64,000 nt of DNA from Fremontodendron californicum (taxonomy: Eukaryota > Streptophyta > Magnoliopsida > Malvales > Malvaceae), in contig JAULJL010000003.1 of assembly GCA_030761205.1 (NCBI GenBank), positions 29,270,123 through 29,334,122 of the forward strand, in the 5' to 3' direction. The notes under the pieces are model-generated. The model did no database searches. It saw only the letters and a list, made by a program, of their open reading frames with translations, and had not been told where the DNA came from. A program made the translations under genes and the position numbers. This document shows positions 24,001 to 31,331 of this stretch, one piece after another. Positions within the stretch are counted from its first letter, which is position 1. Each line of letters opens with the position of its first letter.

Positions 24001-26343
24001 GGAAAGGAAAGGAAAAGGAGAAATAGGAAGTATCTCTTGTTATACTAATTAACTCTCTTTTTGTCACAAAAAGTGCAGCAGAGTATGTAAAACTTAAATT
24101 AGTTGACTTATTTAGTAGCAGGGTGCATAGGCAATGGATACGCAAATAACACATAACTCCAAAAGCCACAAACCAAAGTTACAAGCCTTGATCAGTCTAA
24201 ACACTTATAGAGAGGTTTCTAATACACTTGCAGATATCACATGAACTAAAGACCACAATAATTCTGCAATAAGCACCCATTCTACACGCACCAAGCCCCT
24301 AAATAGCAGGTTCCAGATTGACATTATTTGAAAACATGCTATAATATGGTCACGTTTGTTTGTCCCCAATGGACACCCCAATAGTTAGAACCCTTTATTT
24401 TCAAATTGGAGATCTCAAGTTCAAATCTTGGAGAGGGAGGGTGGGGTTCCTAGGATGGGAAAGAGCTACTCCCTATATGTCGCTCCAGTGACATGTACCC
24501 AAAAGAAAATGATCACAAATTATTACCTTGAAATGCTGGCTTCTAATAAACTCAAAGTTTGGCTTCAAAACATGGCTTGGTAAGTTCTAAATATGTTTAG
24601 ACTGTTTTCAAACCAAACATTAAACGGTATAACTAGGGCCACACTCAATGCTACTTCAAGTTCAATTGTAAGTCCAAAACATGTCATTCTTACTTATCCA
24701 AATCAATATATATGTCATTCTTAGTAGACGAGATATACAAGAAATATGTATAAACCAAAAAAAACATCTAGAAACACAGTTAGCAGGGCAAATTTATCAC
24801 CAAAAGATATTGGAAGCTATGATTTTATGATTAGTATTATGAGGTTTCACCTTGTTGTCAAAGTCAATTGCGGATATTCCTTGCCTGAAAAATAATCATA
24901 GTAAGCTATCTTTTGAAATGAAACAAGTATGAATAAAATAAATTTTGAGAGAGGATATCAAAAGGCTTCACCACCAACAATTTTTCATGTTTAAAGAAAC
25001 TTGAAAATGCACAATTGAATGTTAAAACAAATAGGACGGTTAATTGATTATATGAATTCTCAAGACTCAAGAGTATGACTTGTAGTAACTAGTAATTGTA
25101 GAAGCAGTTAAACCTGGGAAAGAGAGGCCAAATCAAATTATCAGTGATTCTTCATTCTGAACCAAAATAATTACTATTATAGAAATTAAGAATTAAATTG
25201 AACTATCTAGCAAACACCTCCAGTCTAAAGAAAAAAACCTGCACTTTAAAAGTCAGTTCACGTAAACATTAGGAGTTCAGGACTTGAAAGACTATGTAAT
25301 AAGTTCAAACATCTAAATTTTATTTTCTCAAAAATGAGATTCCAACTATTTAAAAGATAGGCTTAATGGCATTTTGTCAAAACTCCAGCCATCGTTCCAA
25401 ACTGTTCTTAATGCAACTTGAAATGTGTGATGGTCCAAACACCAGCTCATGCCATTGACATTTAGCTTCCAGCAGGTTAAAACTGATTATTTTTTGTCAT
25501 ACAGGTCTATTATTGCCTTTTCCTAACAATGGATAACAATAGAACTCTATCAACACCAGGAGAAAAAATAAATCTTGAAACTCAATTCATAGGTATCATT
25601 ATTTCTGATTTTTCCCGGATAAGGTTTTTCTTAGTCGCTACCTCTCTCTAGCAGATGGGTTATGCTCCATGAGTGATTCTACACAACATTATGGTTGTGA
25701 ACTAGAAAGATCCCTATCATAATAATATTTATGCATTTTACTTTTTGAAGAACTAGTATAAAGCAAAAGTAAAATATAAAAATCAAAATAATTTATTTAA
25801 AATGACAAATTATTAAAATGTAATACCAATTATAAAAATCATAAATATGGTACATATATATTCACTAGAAAAGTAGGGGAGAAAAAAGGGAGATAAGAAC
25901 CACAAACATTCTGAATGGAAGCTGACGACCCGAATTCACAGCATTGTTAATCCGATTCATCTGAAAAATATGTTTGAAGTCATAATCTAACAAATTAAAC
26001 AGAGTAAGAAAAGACAAGAAAATAGATTTCAAAAAAAAATTGTTAATGACCCAAAACAATTCGATGCATACATGGGTTTGACATGGCTTTCCATCAATGT
26101 GATAAAAATGCGGAAATGCCCCAATCTAAGTCATCAGAAAACAAATATCAGTACTTGAACAAAATTAACCATAAAATAAAAAATAAAAAAGTAGAAGAAA
26201 ATTTGAAAGACCTCGGAATAAGAGTGCATGAGGAGGCCAGAGAGGCTGTGGCGGTACTTGGGGTCGAATTTTCCGCTCAATTCGAGCTCGCTTCTTAGCC
26301 ATGGACGCGGCCTTTGGATTCGAAAGAACATTTTGAATTTCAT
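2952..26343 (-). CDS. WD40-repeat (transducin-family) protein, 16 coding exons
   Basis: Exons, 5' to 3' on the minus strand: 26343-26212, 25960-25908, 24884-24851, 23908-23818, 22691-22600, 21061-20987, 19218-19127, 17701-17572, 10475-10386, 9565-9500, 9111-9020, 7956-7891, 7755-7689, 7206-7118, 4022-3896, 2996-2952. All introns are GT-AG and phases agree at each junction, giving 1341 nt, 446 residues and a TGA stop. Clear WD40 strand ends are VVNIWDRR (199-206) and NIYMWDLRGG (243-252); other blades include LTVHDFET in exon 4 and VLIFDIGYIS in exon 6. The protein should fold as a beta-propeller scaffold; there is no signal peptide or membrane span. From memory it resembles a conserved, uncharacterised plant WD40 family, so I give no symbol. 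The start is uncertain: a second ATG lies 4 nt upstream in another frame (see exon 1). Introns are swollen by transposons but no insertion touches an exon. Confidence 0.88.
2997..3895 (-). other. WD40 gene intron 15, nothing further seen
   Basis: AT-rich intron of about 0.9 kb. No transposon ends or coding segments recognised. Confidence 0.6.
3896..4022 (-). CDS. WD40 gene exon 15
   Basis: Completes Lys390 and encodes 391-432, including FVPLSEGVTTCASHPLNGTI. Acceptor TTCTAG, donor AAG|GTTAGT. Confidence 0.9.
4347..5041 (+). repeat. 5' LTR of the intron-14 element
   Basis: Begins TGATAGGATCC and ends TTCACATCA. It carries an extra 16 bp at its start (TGATAGGATCCAATAA, then TGATAGGATCC again at 4363) that the 3' LTR lacks. 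A TATA-like GCTATAAATATA lies at 4721-4732. Confidence 0.92.
5044..5055 (+). promoter_or_regulatory. Primer-binding site (initiator Met tRNA type)
   Basis: TGGTATCAGAGC, complementary to the 3' end of plant initiator Met tRNA, two bases after the 5' LTR. Confidence 0.9.
5699..6249 (+). pseudogene. Remnant Lys/Glu-rich ORF of the intron-14 element
   Basis: Starts ATGTCTCTCACATTATGCGA. It is interrupted by an in-frame UAG at 5748-5750 and then open from 5761. The product is a charged, coiled-coil-like run, then a short block (LLKDCENLLSKELQDGLSPI) like the linker before gypsy reverse transcriptase, then KIRGRIFSRKGG, which looks like an integrase C-terminal end running into the polypurine tract. 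This reads as a deletion derivative of gag-pol. Confidence 0.6.
6233..6910 (+). repeat. 3' LTR of the intron-14 element
   Basis: Nearly identical to the 5' LTR (one C missing in the starting GGATC(C)AAG). Ends TTCACATCA, followed by the AATGA duplication. Confidence 0.92.
7118..7206 (-). CDS. WD40 gene exon 14
   Basis: Residues 361-389 plus two bases, IYAVGSSYDCGIHILDFYPD and onward: a propeller blade. Acceptor GGTGCAG, donor CAA|GTAAGG. Confidence 0.9.
7207..7688 (-). other. WD40 gene intron 13
   Basis: Intron of 482 bp, AT-rich with a T run at about 7239-7252. No element recognised. Confidence 0.6.
7689..7755 (-). CDS. WD40 gene exon 13
   Basis: Completes Leu338 and encodes 339-360, including STDLLYLRKPSWLPTSS. 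Acceptor TTGTTAG, donor TCT|GTAAGA. Confidence 0.9.
7891..7956 (-). CDS. WD40 gene exon 12
   Basis: Completes Trp316 and encodes 317-337, SGVLDIYNLRVTHVHCPPPA and onward. Acceptor ATGCAG, donor TT|GTAAGT. Confidence 0.9.
8401..8874. mobile_element. MITE with about 100-bp inverted repeats (intron 11)
   Basis: The left arm (8401 to about 8508) begins TTAATTACA. It pairs as an inverted repeat with the right arm (about 8767-8874), which ends TGTGTAATTAA. Shared blocks include TTCATTCTGTTAAGCAGATT against its near-complement. The centre is purine-rich and non-coding. The TTAA ends could be the target duplication (TTA/TTAA), but the palindrome makes this ambiguous. Confidence 0.75.
9020..9111 (-). 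CDS. WD40 gene exon 11
   Basis: Residues 286-315 plus two bases, including PKEIHSIDLDPSCPYQLAFH. Acceptor TTTTCAG, donor TTG|GTAGGT. Confidence 0.9.
9500..9565 (-). CDS. WD40 gene exon 10
   Basis: Residues 264-285, AGHPPLVSLKLASMLEKIGS and onward. Acceptor CATTCAG, donor AAG|GTATGC. Confidence 0.88.
9566..10385 (-). other. WD40 gene intron 9, nothing further seen
   Basis: Intron of 820 bp. AT-rich; I see no transposon termini or coding segments. Confidence 0.55.
10386..10475 (-). CDS. WD40 gene exon 9
   Basis: Residues 234-263 with SKDGNIYMWDLRGGR, a WD dipeptide at 247-248. Acceptor ATGCAG, donor GAG|GTAAAA. It is 7.1 kb from exon 8 because of transposons in intron 8. Confidence 0.92.
10931..10993. 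repeat. Left arm of a split inverted repeat
   Basis: This arm ('ccctctaccttaattttaat' and flank) is the near-complement of 16284-16345. It is the left end of an older MITE-like element, into which the gypsy element 11486-16256 later inserted. Confidence 0.6.
10994..11148. mobile_element. GC-rich hAT-like insert
   Basis: A sharply GC-rich block (AGCGGTCACAACGAGACGC to GCGTCCACGACTGCA) in AT-rich surroundings, with CG-rich complementary ends. The flanks GATTTAAA and AATTAAAA match at six of eight positions, which suggests an old 8-bp duplication. Family assignment is tentative. Confidence 0.4.
11486..12388 (+). repeat. 5' LTR of the intron-8 gypsy element
   Basis: Starts TAATGAGATCC (the expected TG has become TA) and ends ATTCACATCA. 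Confidence 0.88.
12391..12402 (+). promoter_or_regulatory. Primer-binding site
   Basis: TGGTATCAGAGC, initiator Met tRNA complement, two bases after the 5' LTR. Confidence 0.9.
13363..13971 (+). pseudogene. Retroviral-type aspartic protease-like fragment (gypsy)
   Basis: About 200 residues open. The region SMIIEGESCTNIAS corresponds to the plant gypsy protease motif usually seen as IDGGSCTN, with the catalytic Asp replaced by Glu. HILLGRPWQHD is the conserved flap-to-C-terminal motif. A Lys-rich tail follows and ends in a stop that overlaps the next frame. The changed active site argues for an inactive protein. Confidence 0.7.
13968..14596 (+). pseudogene. Deleted gypsy reverse transcriptase fragment
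   Basis: Begins in a charged linker, then VFPKEKPNGLPSIQGIGHPI, the segment just before gypsy RT. The catalytic palm (YxDD) is missing. The frame resumes with LALPNFNKAFKIECDAT, the start of RNase H, where a MITE interrupts it. Confidence 0.7.
14597..15148. mobile_element. hAT-type MITE nested in the gypsy RNase H
   Basis: Inverted ends CAGTGTTGTCAAGG and CCTTGACAACACTG, with the exact 8-bp duplication GATGCGAC on both sides (14589-14596, 15149-15156). The 8-bp duplication and CA...TG ends fit the hAT superfamily. Subterminal regions are rich in GGCGC/GCGCC. The centre is AT-rich, with a (TA)n run at about 14996-15022, and non-coding. Removing it with one duplication copy rejoins the RNase H reading. 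Confidence 0.93.
15149..15371 (+). pseudogene. RNase H remnant of the gypsy element
   Basis: Right of the MITE, GIGIGFVLLHDRRSIAFFKE continues the RNase H begun at about 14550. Frame is lost soon after, and the polypurine tract follows. Confidence 0.6.
15372..16256 (+). repeat. 3' LTR of the intron-8 gypsy element
   Basis: Starts TGATGAGATCC. The end reads GGGTTTAACATCA and lacks about 13 bp (CCCTAGGATTCAC region) present in the 5' LTR, yet the AAAAC duplication follows directly. Confidence 0.88.
16284..16345. repeat. Right arm of the split inverted repeat
   Basis: Near-complement of 10931-10993 (AATTCATTAAAATTGAAGTA and flank), now separated from it by the gypsy element. Confidence 0.6.
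17322..17445 (-). mobile_element. tRNA-derived SINE-like unit
   Basis: On the minus strand it has a pol III B-box-like GGTTCGAATCC (17368-17378), a candidate A-box region upstream and an A-rich tail ending GTACCAAAAAGAAAAAA. The tail matches that of the unit at 24365. Confidence 0.45.
17572..17701 (-). CDS. WD40 gene exon 8
   Basis: Completes Arg190 and encodes 191-233 with the clearest WD signature, SDTHGVVNIWDRR. Acceptor GCTGTAG, donor CAG|GTTAAT. Confidence 0.92.
17702..19126 (-). other. WD40 gene intron 7, nothing definite
   Basis: Intron of 1.4 kb. GCAAAGATGGCTAAACAAGT occurs twice (about 18140 and 18230), a short local duplication. No transposon ends recognised. Confidence 0.5.
19127..19218 (-). 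CDS. WD40 gene exon 7
   Basis: Residues 160-189 plus two bases, VLKTRRALSVLGSEVYKGLC and onward. Acceptor GACCCAG, donor AAG|GTTGGT. Confidence 0.9.
20527..20872 (-). mobile_element. TRIM (miniature LTR retrotransposon) in intron 6
   Basis: Two 78-bp direct repeats (20527-20604, 20795-20872) read, on the minus strand, TGTTGGAACTT...CTTAACA. TGGTATCAAAGC (primer site, 20783-20794) follows the 5' one, and a purine-rich GTGAAGGGGCA precedes the 3' one. Flanks ATCAA and ATCAG are a 4/5 match for a 5-bp duplication. At 346 bp it is a classic terminal-repeat retrotransposon in miniature, with no coding capacity. Confidence 0.85.
20783..20794 (-). promoter_or_regulatory. TRIM primer-binding site
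   Basis: Minus strand TGGTATCAAAGC, one base from the initiator Met tRNA complement, directly after the 5' terminal repeat. Confidence 0.8.
20987..21061 (-). CDS. WD40 gene exon 6
   Basis: Residues 135-159, VVCTSMKSNEVLIFDIGYIS and onward. Acceptor TTGCTAG, donor GAG|GTAAGT. Confidence 0.9.
22113..22506. mobile_element. hAT-like MITE in intron 5
   Basis: Ends CAGTGATTAAAAAACC and, inverted, CAATGTTGAAAAAACC. Flanks ATGGCAAG (22105-22112) and ATAGCAAG (22507-22514) match at seven of eight. The subterminal parts repeat ACCGG/CCGGT; the centre is AT-rich. A relative lies at 40053-40481. Confidence 0.8.
22600..22691 (-). CDS. WD40 gene exon 5
   Basis: Completes Arg104 and encodes 105-134, including LQRQLDDVRWNLANQDE. 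Acceptor GGAATAG, donor GAG|GTTCAA. Confidence 0.9.
22692..23817 (-). other. WD40 gene intron 4, nothing further seen
   Basis: Intron of 1.1 kb with an imperfect repeat of 'ccaaaaatgagtaatgactg'-like sequence around 23160-23320. No element ends recognised. Confidence 0.45.
23818..23908 (-). CDS. WD40 gene exon 4
   Basis: Residues 74-103 plus one base: GIYLVSVTKSGCLTVHDFET and onward, a beta-propeller blade. Acceptor CTCCAG, donor CAC|GTAAGT. Confidence 0.9.
24365..24509 (+). mobile_element. SINE-like unit in intron 3
   Basis: Plus-strand B-box-like AGTTCAAATCTTGG (about 24418-24431), an upstream TAGTTAGAACC, and a 3' end GTACCCAAAAGAAAA like that of the unit at 17322-17445. It is diverged. 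Confidence 0.4.
24851..24884 (-). CDS. WD40 gene exon 3 (34-nt micro-exon)
   Basis: Completes Met62 and encodes QGISAIDFDNK (63-73). Acceptor TTTTTCAG, donor AAG|GTGAAA. It is recognisable only because its phase and sequence link exons 2 and 4 exactly. Confidence 0.85.
24885..25907 (-). other. WD40 gene intron 2, nothing further seen
   Basis: About 1 kb, AT-rich. No transposon ends or coding segments recognised. Confidence 0.55.
25908..25960 (-). CDS. WD40 gene exon 2
   Basis: Residues 45-61 plus two bases, MNRINNAVNSGRQLPFR. Acceptor TTTTTCAG, donor AAT|GTTTGT. Confidence 0.85.
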
Positions 26344-26347
26344 CCAT
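26212..26347 (-). CDS. WD40 gene exon 1 (two overlapping ATGs)
   Basis: Residues 1-44 if translation starts at the ATG at 26343. The exon ends HSYSE before GT at 26211. Only this frame joins exon 2 openly, and its second half (SELELSGKFDPKYRHSLSG) looks like real protein. The first ATG, at 26347, opens another frame (MDEIQNVLSNPKAASMAKKR...) that looks the more natural N-terminus. After splicing it would stop five codons into exon 2. A frame-shifting indel near 26281-26290 is a plausible explanation. Confidence 0.7.
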
Positions 26348-26673
26348 TATTCAATTCAGAGAAATAGAATAGAGATTGAGAGAAAGTAAGAAAGAGTTAC
26401 CTTGGTTTGGGTTTAGGGTTTTCAGTTGAGGGTTTGGAAGGAACCATATATTTATCCATTACAACAAACAATTGATTATGAACAATCAATTAAATGGGAT
26501 TTGCTCTTTATTATTATTACGTTACATTTTCCTTTCTTTTCCCCGCCATTGGGGTTTTCCGCTTAAAATAAAATAAGCATTTTTTTTTTTTTTGGTTAAC
26601 CGCGCCAGACTCGGGTCAGGTTGGAAGTTGAAATAGGTCTTTTGGATAGAGGTGAGCAATCGGTTAGAACCGA
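26348..26673 (-). promoter_or_regulatory. 5' UTR and proximal promoter of the WD40 gene
   Basis: Only about 330 bp separates the start codons from the LINE poly(A) end at 26674. It includes an A-rich, purine-rich stretch just upstream of the ATG (likely 5' UTR). I could not place one TATA box with confidence. Regulatory sequence beyond this must lie in or past the transposon cluster. Confidence 0.4.
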
Positions 26674-26805
26674 TTTTTTTTTTTTTTTGGCCAGAAAAAA
26701 GAATTCTTATTTCAAAAGAATACTATGAATACAACTCATTTTTACATCCATATACAGCTTAGGCGAGGTTACACAAACTCTAGCTATATTTGAATCTATA
26801 CAAAC

Positions 26806-28493
26806 CATGGTGTTCCGTTCCGGTTAAGGGTGTAAATAAGACACATGTACTCACAAGCTACTCGAGTTCGGCTCGAAAAAAAACTCGAATTCGACTCGGT
26901 CATTGTCGAGCCAAGCTCGAGCTTGAGCAGCTCGAGCTGTCGAGCGAGCCGAGTTCAAGTATCCTTATACCCGATTCGAGTAGCTCGCGAGCCTAATCGA
27001 GTTTTTTTATTTTTTTATATATATTTTTATTATTTTTAATTATAAATTTACTATTTTACCTTTAATATATATATATATATTTAAAAACTCTAAAACCTAA
27101 TTTTCTCTCCTTCTCTCAAATGTTCTGCCGTTATTCCTCCCCTTCTCTCCCTTTCTCAGGCCCAACTCCTTCTCTCTTCCTTCCCAATCCCAACTCCTTC
27201 CTAGTCCCACTATTCCTTCTTTCCCCCTTCTCTCCCACGCGGTTTCTCTCCACAAATTTGTTAAGGCCTATATGATGTCCATCTCTTGCATTTTCATCTC
27301 TACCTCTTTTTTCACTATTTTAGGTTTTCATCTTTAATTTATTTTTCTGTTTATCTATTCTGCATTTTATTATTTAATTGAGAATATTTTTTTATTATGT
27401 AAAATCTCTTTTACTGCAAAGATATGCTTTTTATAAATTTTCAAATAAGGAACCCAAAGTAACTTTAAAATAAATCTTATAAAAAAATTGATGTTTCTAC
27501 TACTAATATAATTGTATTGAATCCTTTGGTTTTGTTTGTTACTTTTGCTAATTGATTTCTGTCTTTCTAGATCTAGTATGTTAAATTTTATTTTATTTTT
27601 GTAATTTATTCATTGCTTGAAGAAATTTCAATATTTATTTAATTTAATTAATATAAAAATTTGCATATGAAAAAAATTAATTCGAGCTCGAGCTCGAATA
27701 TGAAAATCGAATAAACGAGCCTAATCGAGCGAGCTCGAATAGTTCGATTTTATCTCGAGACGAGCTCGAGCCTAAAAAATAATACTCAACCGAGCTCGAG
27801 CCGAGTTTCGAGCCACGAGTTTCGATTCGAGCTCGAGCTTCTCACTATTCGAGCTCAACTCGGCTCGATTACAGCCCTAGTTTCGGTACCGGTGGTACCG
27901 GCCAGAACGTCCCACTTTTCAACTAAACTGGTACATTCAATCTTTAATTCCGTTCAGGTTGTGGTTTCGCCTTGTACTGCCCGTACCGGCAGATAACAGT
28001 CTGTACCGGTCAATACCGGTCCGTACCGGTTGGTACAAGATTTTGATTTTTTTTATTTTTTATAAAAAAAAAAAAATCACTTATTTGATTTTTTAAACCA
28101 GTTTTAATATTTTTTGTCATGGTCATTTTTTTTTTATAATTATATTTAAAAATAAAAATGTTCATTAAATTAGGCTAGTGAACATAATTAATAATAATTT
28201 ACTATATTTTTTAATATTTTAATATTTATTTCACCTATTTGATGTTTAAAAAATTTAGATATTAAATATTTAAATTTTATATTTGCATAAAAACATATAT
28301 ATGCATGTAATGGATGTATATATAATACATATTTTATTAAGAAATTTGAAAATAGGTTATACATATAGATATATGAAAAAATATTTGAAAAATATCGGTA
28401 AACCCGAAACGGTACACCAAAACACACCGATATCGGTACGTACCAATACAGTACAAAAATGGTACACCCACTGGTACGGAACTGACTACCTTG
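26806..28493. mobile_element. GTACCGG-rich DNA element in the LINE 3' end
   Basis: Flanked by the exact 8-bp (or 9-bp with the next C) duplication ATACAAAC at 26798-26805 and 28494-28501. The ends CATGGTGTTCCG and, inverted, CAAGGTAGTCAGTTCCG are weakly similar. The subterminal parts are packed with GGTACCGG/CCGGTACC units. No transposase is present. An 8-bp duplication would suggest hAT, a 9-bp one Mutator. Confidence 0.7.
26825..27879. mobile_element. CTCGAG-rich hAT-like element nested in the previous one
   Basis: Flanked by GTTCCGGT (26817-26824) and GTTTCGGT (27880-27887), seven of eight matching. The ends TAAGGGTGTAA and, inverted, TAGGGCTGTAATCGAGCC are followed inward by dense CTCGAGCTCG motifs on both sides. 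The AT-rich core (27000-27680) has a C/T-rich stretch and no open frame I recognise. Confidence 0.75.
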
Positions 28494-28501
28494 ATACAAA
28501 C

Positions 28502-29341
28502 CCTTAGGGGGTGCTGGTAAGCCATCTTTGTCTAGTATGTGTACCAAAGATGATGGGGGTAATTGCACCCAATTATCAGGACACATCATCTTTTTTTATT
28601 GGACTGCAATCCAATCTGCAGCTTGATTTGCTTTTCGTGAAATTTGCTGAATTTTAGCTACTTGTATTTGCTCTCTCAGCTTCCAAATGTCCTTTAGAAG
28701 CGGTAGGATCTTCCACCTATGCTTCTTGCTCTTCTGCTCATGAATTTCTTCCACTAGCACCTGTGAGTCAGTTTTCAGAACTACCTTTTGCATATTGCGT
28801 CTCTTTGCCATCTTCAATCCTTCCTTTAGAGCAAATGCTTCTGCTATGAGTGCTGATCCAGAATAAATCTTCCTCCCAGTTCCATCCAACATTGCACCAG
28901 TAGAGTCTCTAGCGATCACTCCTATAGCAACTTCCCCATTTTCTTTACTATAGGCTCCATCACAGTTGATCTTTATCCATTCTGCATCTGGTGCCTTCTA
29001 TCCTTCTTCAGCTAAATTTGTTGTCACACCAGTGGGGGCATCTTTATTTCCTTCTTTGACATTCAAAAATTCTGCACATGCCTCTTATGCTCTTCTGATT
29101 ACAAACCCAAGACTTTGGGCAGAGTCTTTAAACACAACTTGACACCTTGCTTTCCAAATAATCCAACAGAAAAATCCTATTTTAGTCATAATCTGCTCTT
29201 TCAAACCTTTGTCCAAAATGCCATCCCATATCTTGAGCAGCCATTCATCAAGTCTAACATCTATTATTGAGTTAGTCCTTAGGGCCATTGATCCTCCAAA
29301 CCAAACTTGTCTAGCCCATTCACAATGCAAAAGAACATGCT
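28502..29341 (-). pseudogene. LINE ORF2 C-terminal part: RNase H and tail
   Basis: RNase H reads INCDGAYSKENGEVAIG, an EAFALKEGL helix, then VVLKTDSQVLVEE (acidic catalytic residues D, E, D present). It ends in LPPSSLVHILDKDGLPAPP, the C-terminal tail typical of this LINE type. In-frame stops, including one before the RNase H and one after ADWIAVQ, show decay. The part near 29085-29341 (LHCEWARQVWFGG) completes the zf-RVT region. Confidence 0.8.
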
Positions 29342-29346
29342 CTACT

Positions 29347-29755
29347 TGATAAGATCCAAGATGGCCCAATCCCATGGCAATTTCTATATGGGCCAAGATC
29401 CAAGAAGATCTAGGGAACATGGCAAGAATGGGTGGAATTCACTTGGGCAATGTTGCAAGTTATTCAAGAAAGGCTTCAACATGCAAGATGGGCTTGTATC
29501 CAAGTTTAGTCCACTAACCCTAGGAGTTAAACATGATGCCGCCACTTGTAAGCCCTCTAATGCTGCCACCTTGTGTTCTTGAATCACATGGACTAAACTT
29601 GGATACAAGCCCATCTTGCATGTTGAAGCCTTTCTTGAATAACTTGCAACATGGCCCAAGTAAATTCCACCCATTCTTGCCATGTTTCCTAGATCTTCTT
29701 GGATCTTGGCCCATATAGAAATTGCCATGGGATTGGGCCATCTTGGATCTTATCA
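29347..29755. mobile_element. Fold-back element built from two LTR U3 ends
   Basis: Both ends read TGATAAGATCCAAGATGG inward, and CTACT is duplicated on either side (29342-29346, 29756-29760). Left arm 29347-29515 and right arm about 29587-29755 are inverted copies of the first 170 bp of the 680-bp LTR family. The centre, 29516-29586, is partly LTR-derived and partly unknown. There is no LTR 3' end (no TTCACATCA), primer site or internal region. It interrupts the LINE zf-RVT segment between VEQESV and VEHVLLHC. Confidence 0.85.
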
Positions 29756-29760
29756 CTACT

Positions 29761-31331
29761 GATTCCTGTTCAACATCACAAATTGGACATTTTTGGGAGT
29801 CAGTAGTCTTTCTTTTCCAGAGATTCTCTTTAGTAGCAAGGGCATTATTGCATGCTCTCCAAAGAAAGTTTTGAATTTTTGCAGGTGCCTTCATTGCCCA
29901 AATTATCTTCCATATTCTCCTGTCTAACACATATGAGGATGATGCTGTCTCAGTAGCAGCTTCATTTACAGATCCTTTGATGACCTTATAGCCAGATTTC
30001 ACCAGATACATCCCAGATTCTGTCAATGGCCATATTCTCCTATCCTCCCCTCCTTGTTGGCATATAGGGACATCAAGAATTTTCTGTTTTTGTGTCTCTG
30101 TCAGCAGATCCTAATTCCTTCAAGGTTTCCAGCATCCATTCTCCATATCGAGGATGTCTGCAACTCGTTGTGGTCTGTCATTATACAAGGGGTTAACATT
30201 GAGTAAGAGTTCCTTTCCCAAACTGGGAATCCATTTATCTCCCCATATGTTAATGTCTCTTCCATCCATCACCTGCCATATAATATTTTCTTTTAGGAAT
30301 TCTTTCCCTTCATACAAGCTGCTCCAGACCTAGGATGCCCTAGCTCCCTTCTTGGCTCCAAGCAAAGATTCATTAGGGAAGTATCTACCTTTAAGGATTT
30401 TAACCAAAGTGCCTCAGGATTTTCTAGAGCTCTCCAACCTTGCTTGGCCAACATTGCTAAATTAAATGCTTTCAATTCCTTAAACCCTATACCTCCATCA
30501 TCTTTACTATAGGTTAATCTATCCACCCCATCCAATGGATCTTTTTCTCTTTCTCTTGTTGCCCCTCCAGAACTTAGCCATAAGTGAATTCAGCTCAGTA
30601 CAAAGCTTTAAAGGAAATTTAAAACAGCTCATAACATAGGATGGCATTGCACATGCTACTACTTTAATGAGAACTTCCTTACCTGCTTGTGACAAAAGCT
30701 TTTGCTTCTAGTGCTCCAATCTAGCTCAAACTCTTTCTTTGATAAACCCCATAGCTTCATACTTAGACTTGCCCCATAGTGAGGGAATGCCCAAATAATT
30801 TCCAGGATTTCTAGAAATTTTGATTTGAAATTGTACAGCCACCATATTCCTCATTTCCATTGGCACATTTGCTCCAAAGACAATACGTGACTTATCTAGA
30901 TTCACTTTCTGCCTCGACGCCTCACAATATTGCTGAATAATCCTGGCCATTCTTTGACAGTTCAACCTATCCACCCTTAGAAAAAATAGTGAGTCATCTG
31001 CAAAAAGAAGGTAAGATAAAACAGGACAAGTTCTACTAAGTTTAACACCTTGAAGGTGATTAGTCAGTAGCTTGGTTAGTCAGCCTTGAGAGGACATCTA
31101 CAACAAACAAAAAAAAATGGAGAGAGAGGGTCTCCTTGCCTAAGACCTCTAGTAGGCATTATACTGCCAGATGACTTAGAGTTAATGACTAGAGAATATG
31201 TAACAGAAGTGACACACTCCATAATCCAATCAATCCATTGTTTATCAAAGCCAATTTTGGTCATGCTGCCTCAAGGAAATGCTCTTCCACTATGTCATAG
31301 GCCTTATTCATGTCCAACTTCACTCCCATCT
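29761..31331 (-). pseudogene. LINE ORF2 middle part: RT palm, thumb, zf-RVT
   Basis: Holds GLRQGDPLSPFFF (RT motif), SYLLFADDSLFFLR with the catalytic FADD at about 30985-31000, then NYLGIPSLWGKSKYEA. The zf-RVT region follows: MKAPAKIQNFLWRACNNALA and CPICDVEQES. Several stops and shifts are present. The TSD CATCT at 31327-31331 marks the insertion of the LTR array. Confidence 0.82.

Noticed and set aside
26134..26343. Stand-alone 69-residue membrane protein at exon 1
   Set aside because: Its hydrophobic second half is intron 1 read through; the GT donor at 26211 and exon 2 phase explain the true continuation.
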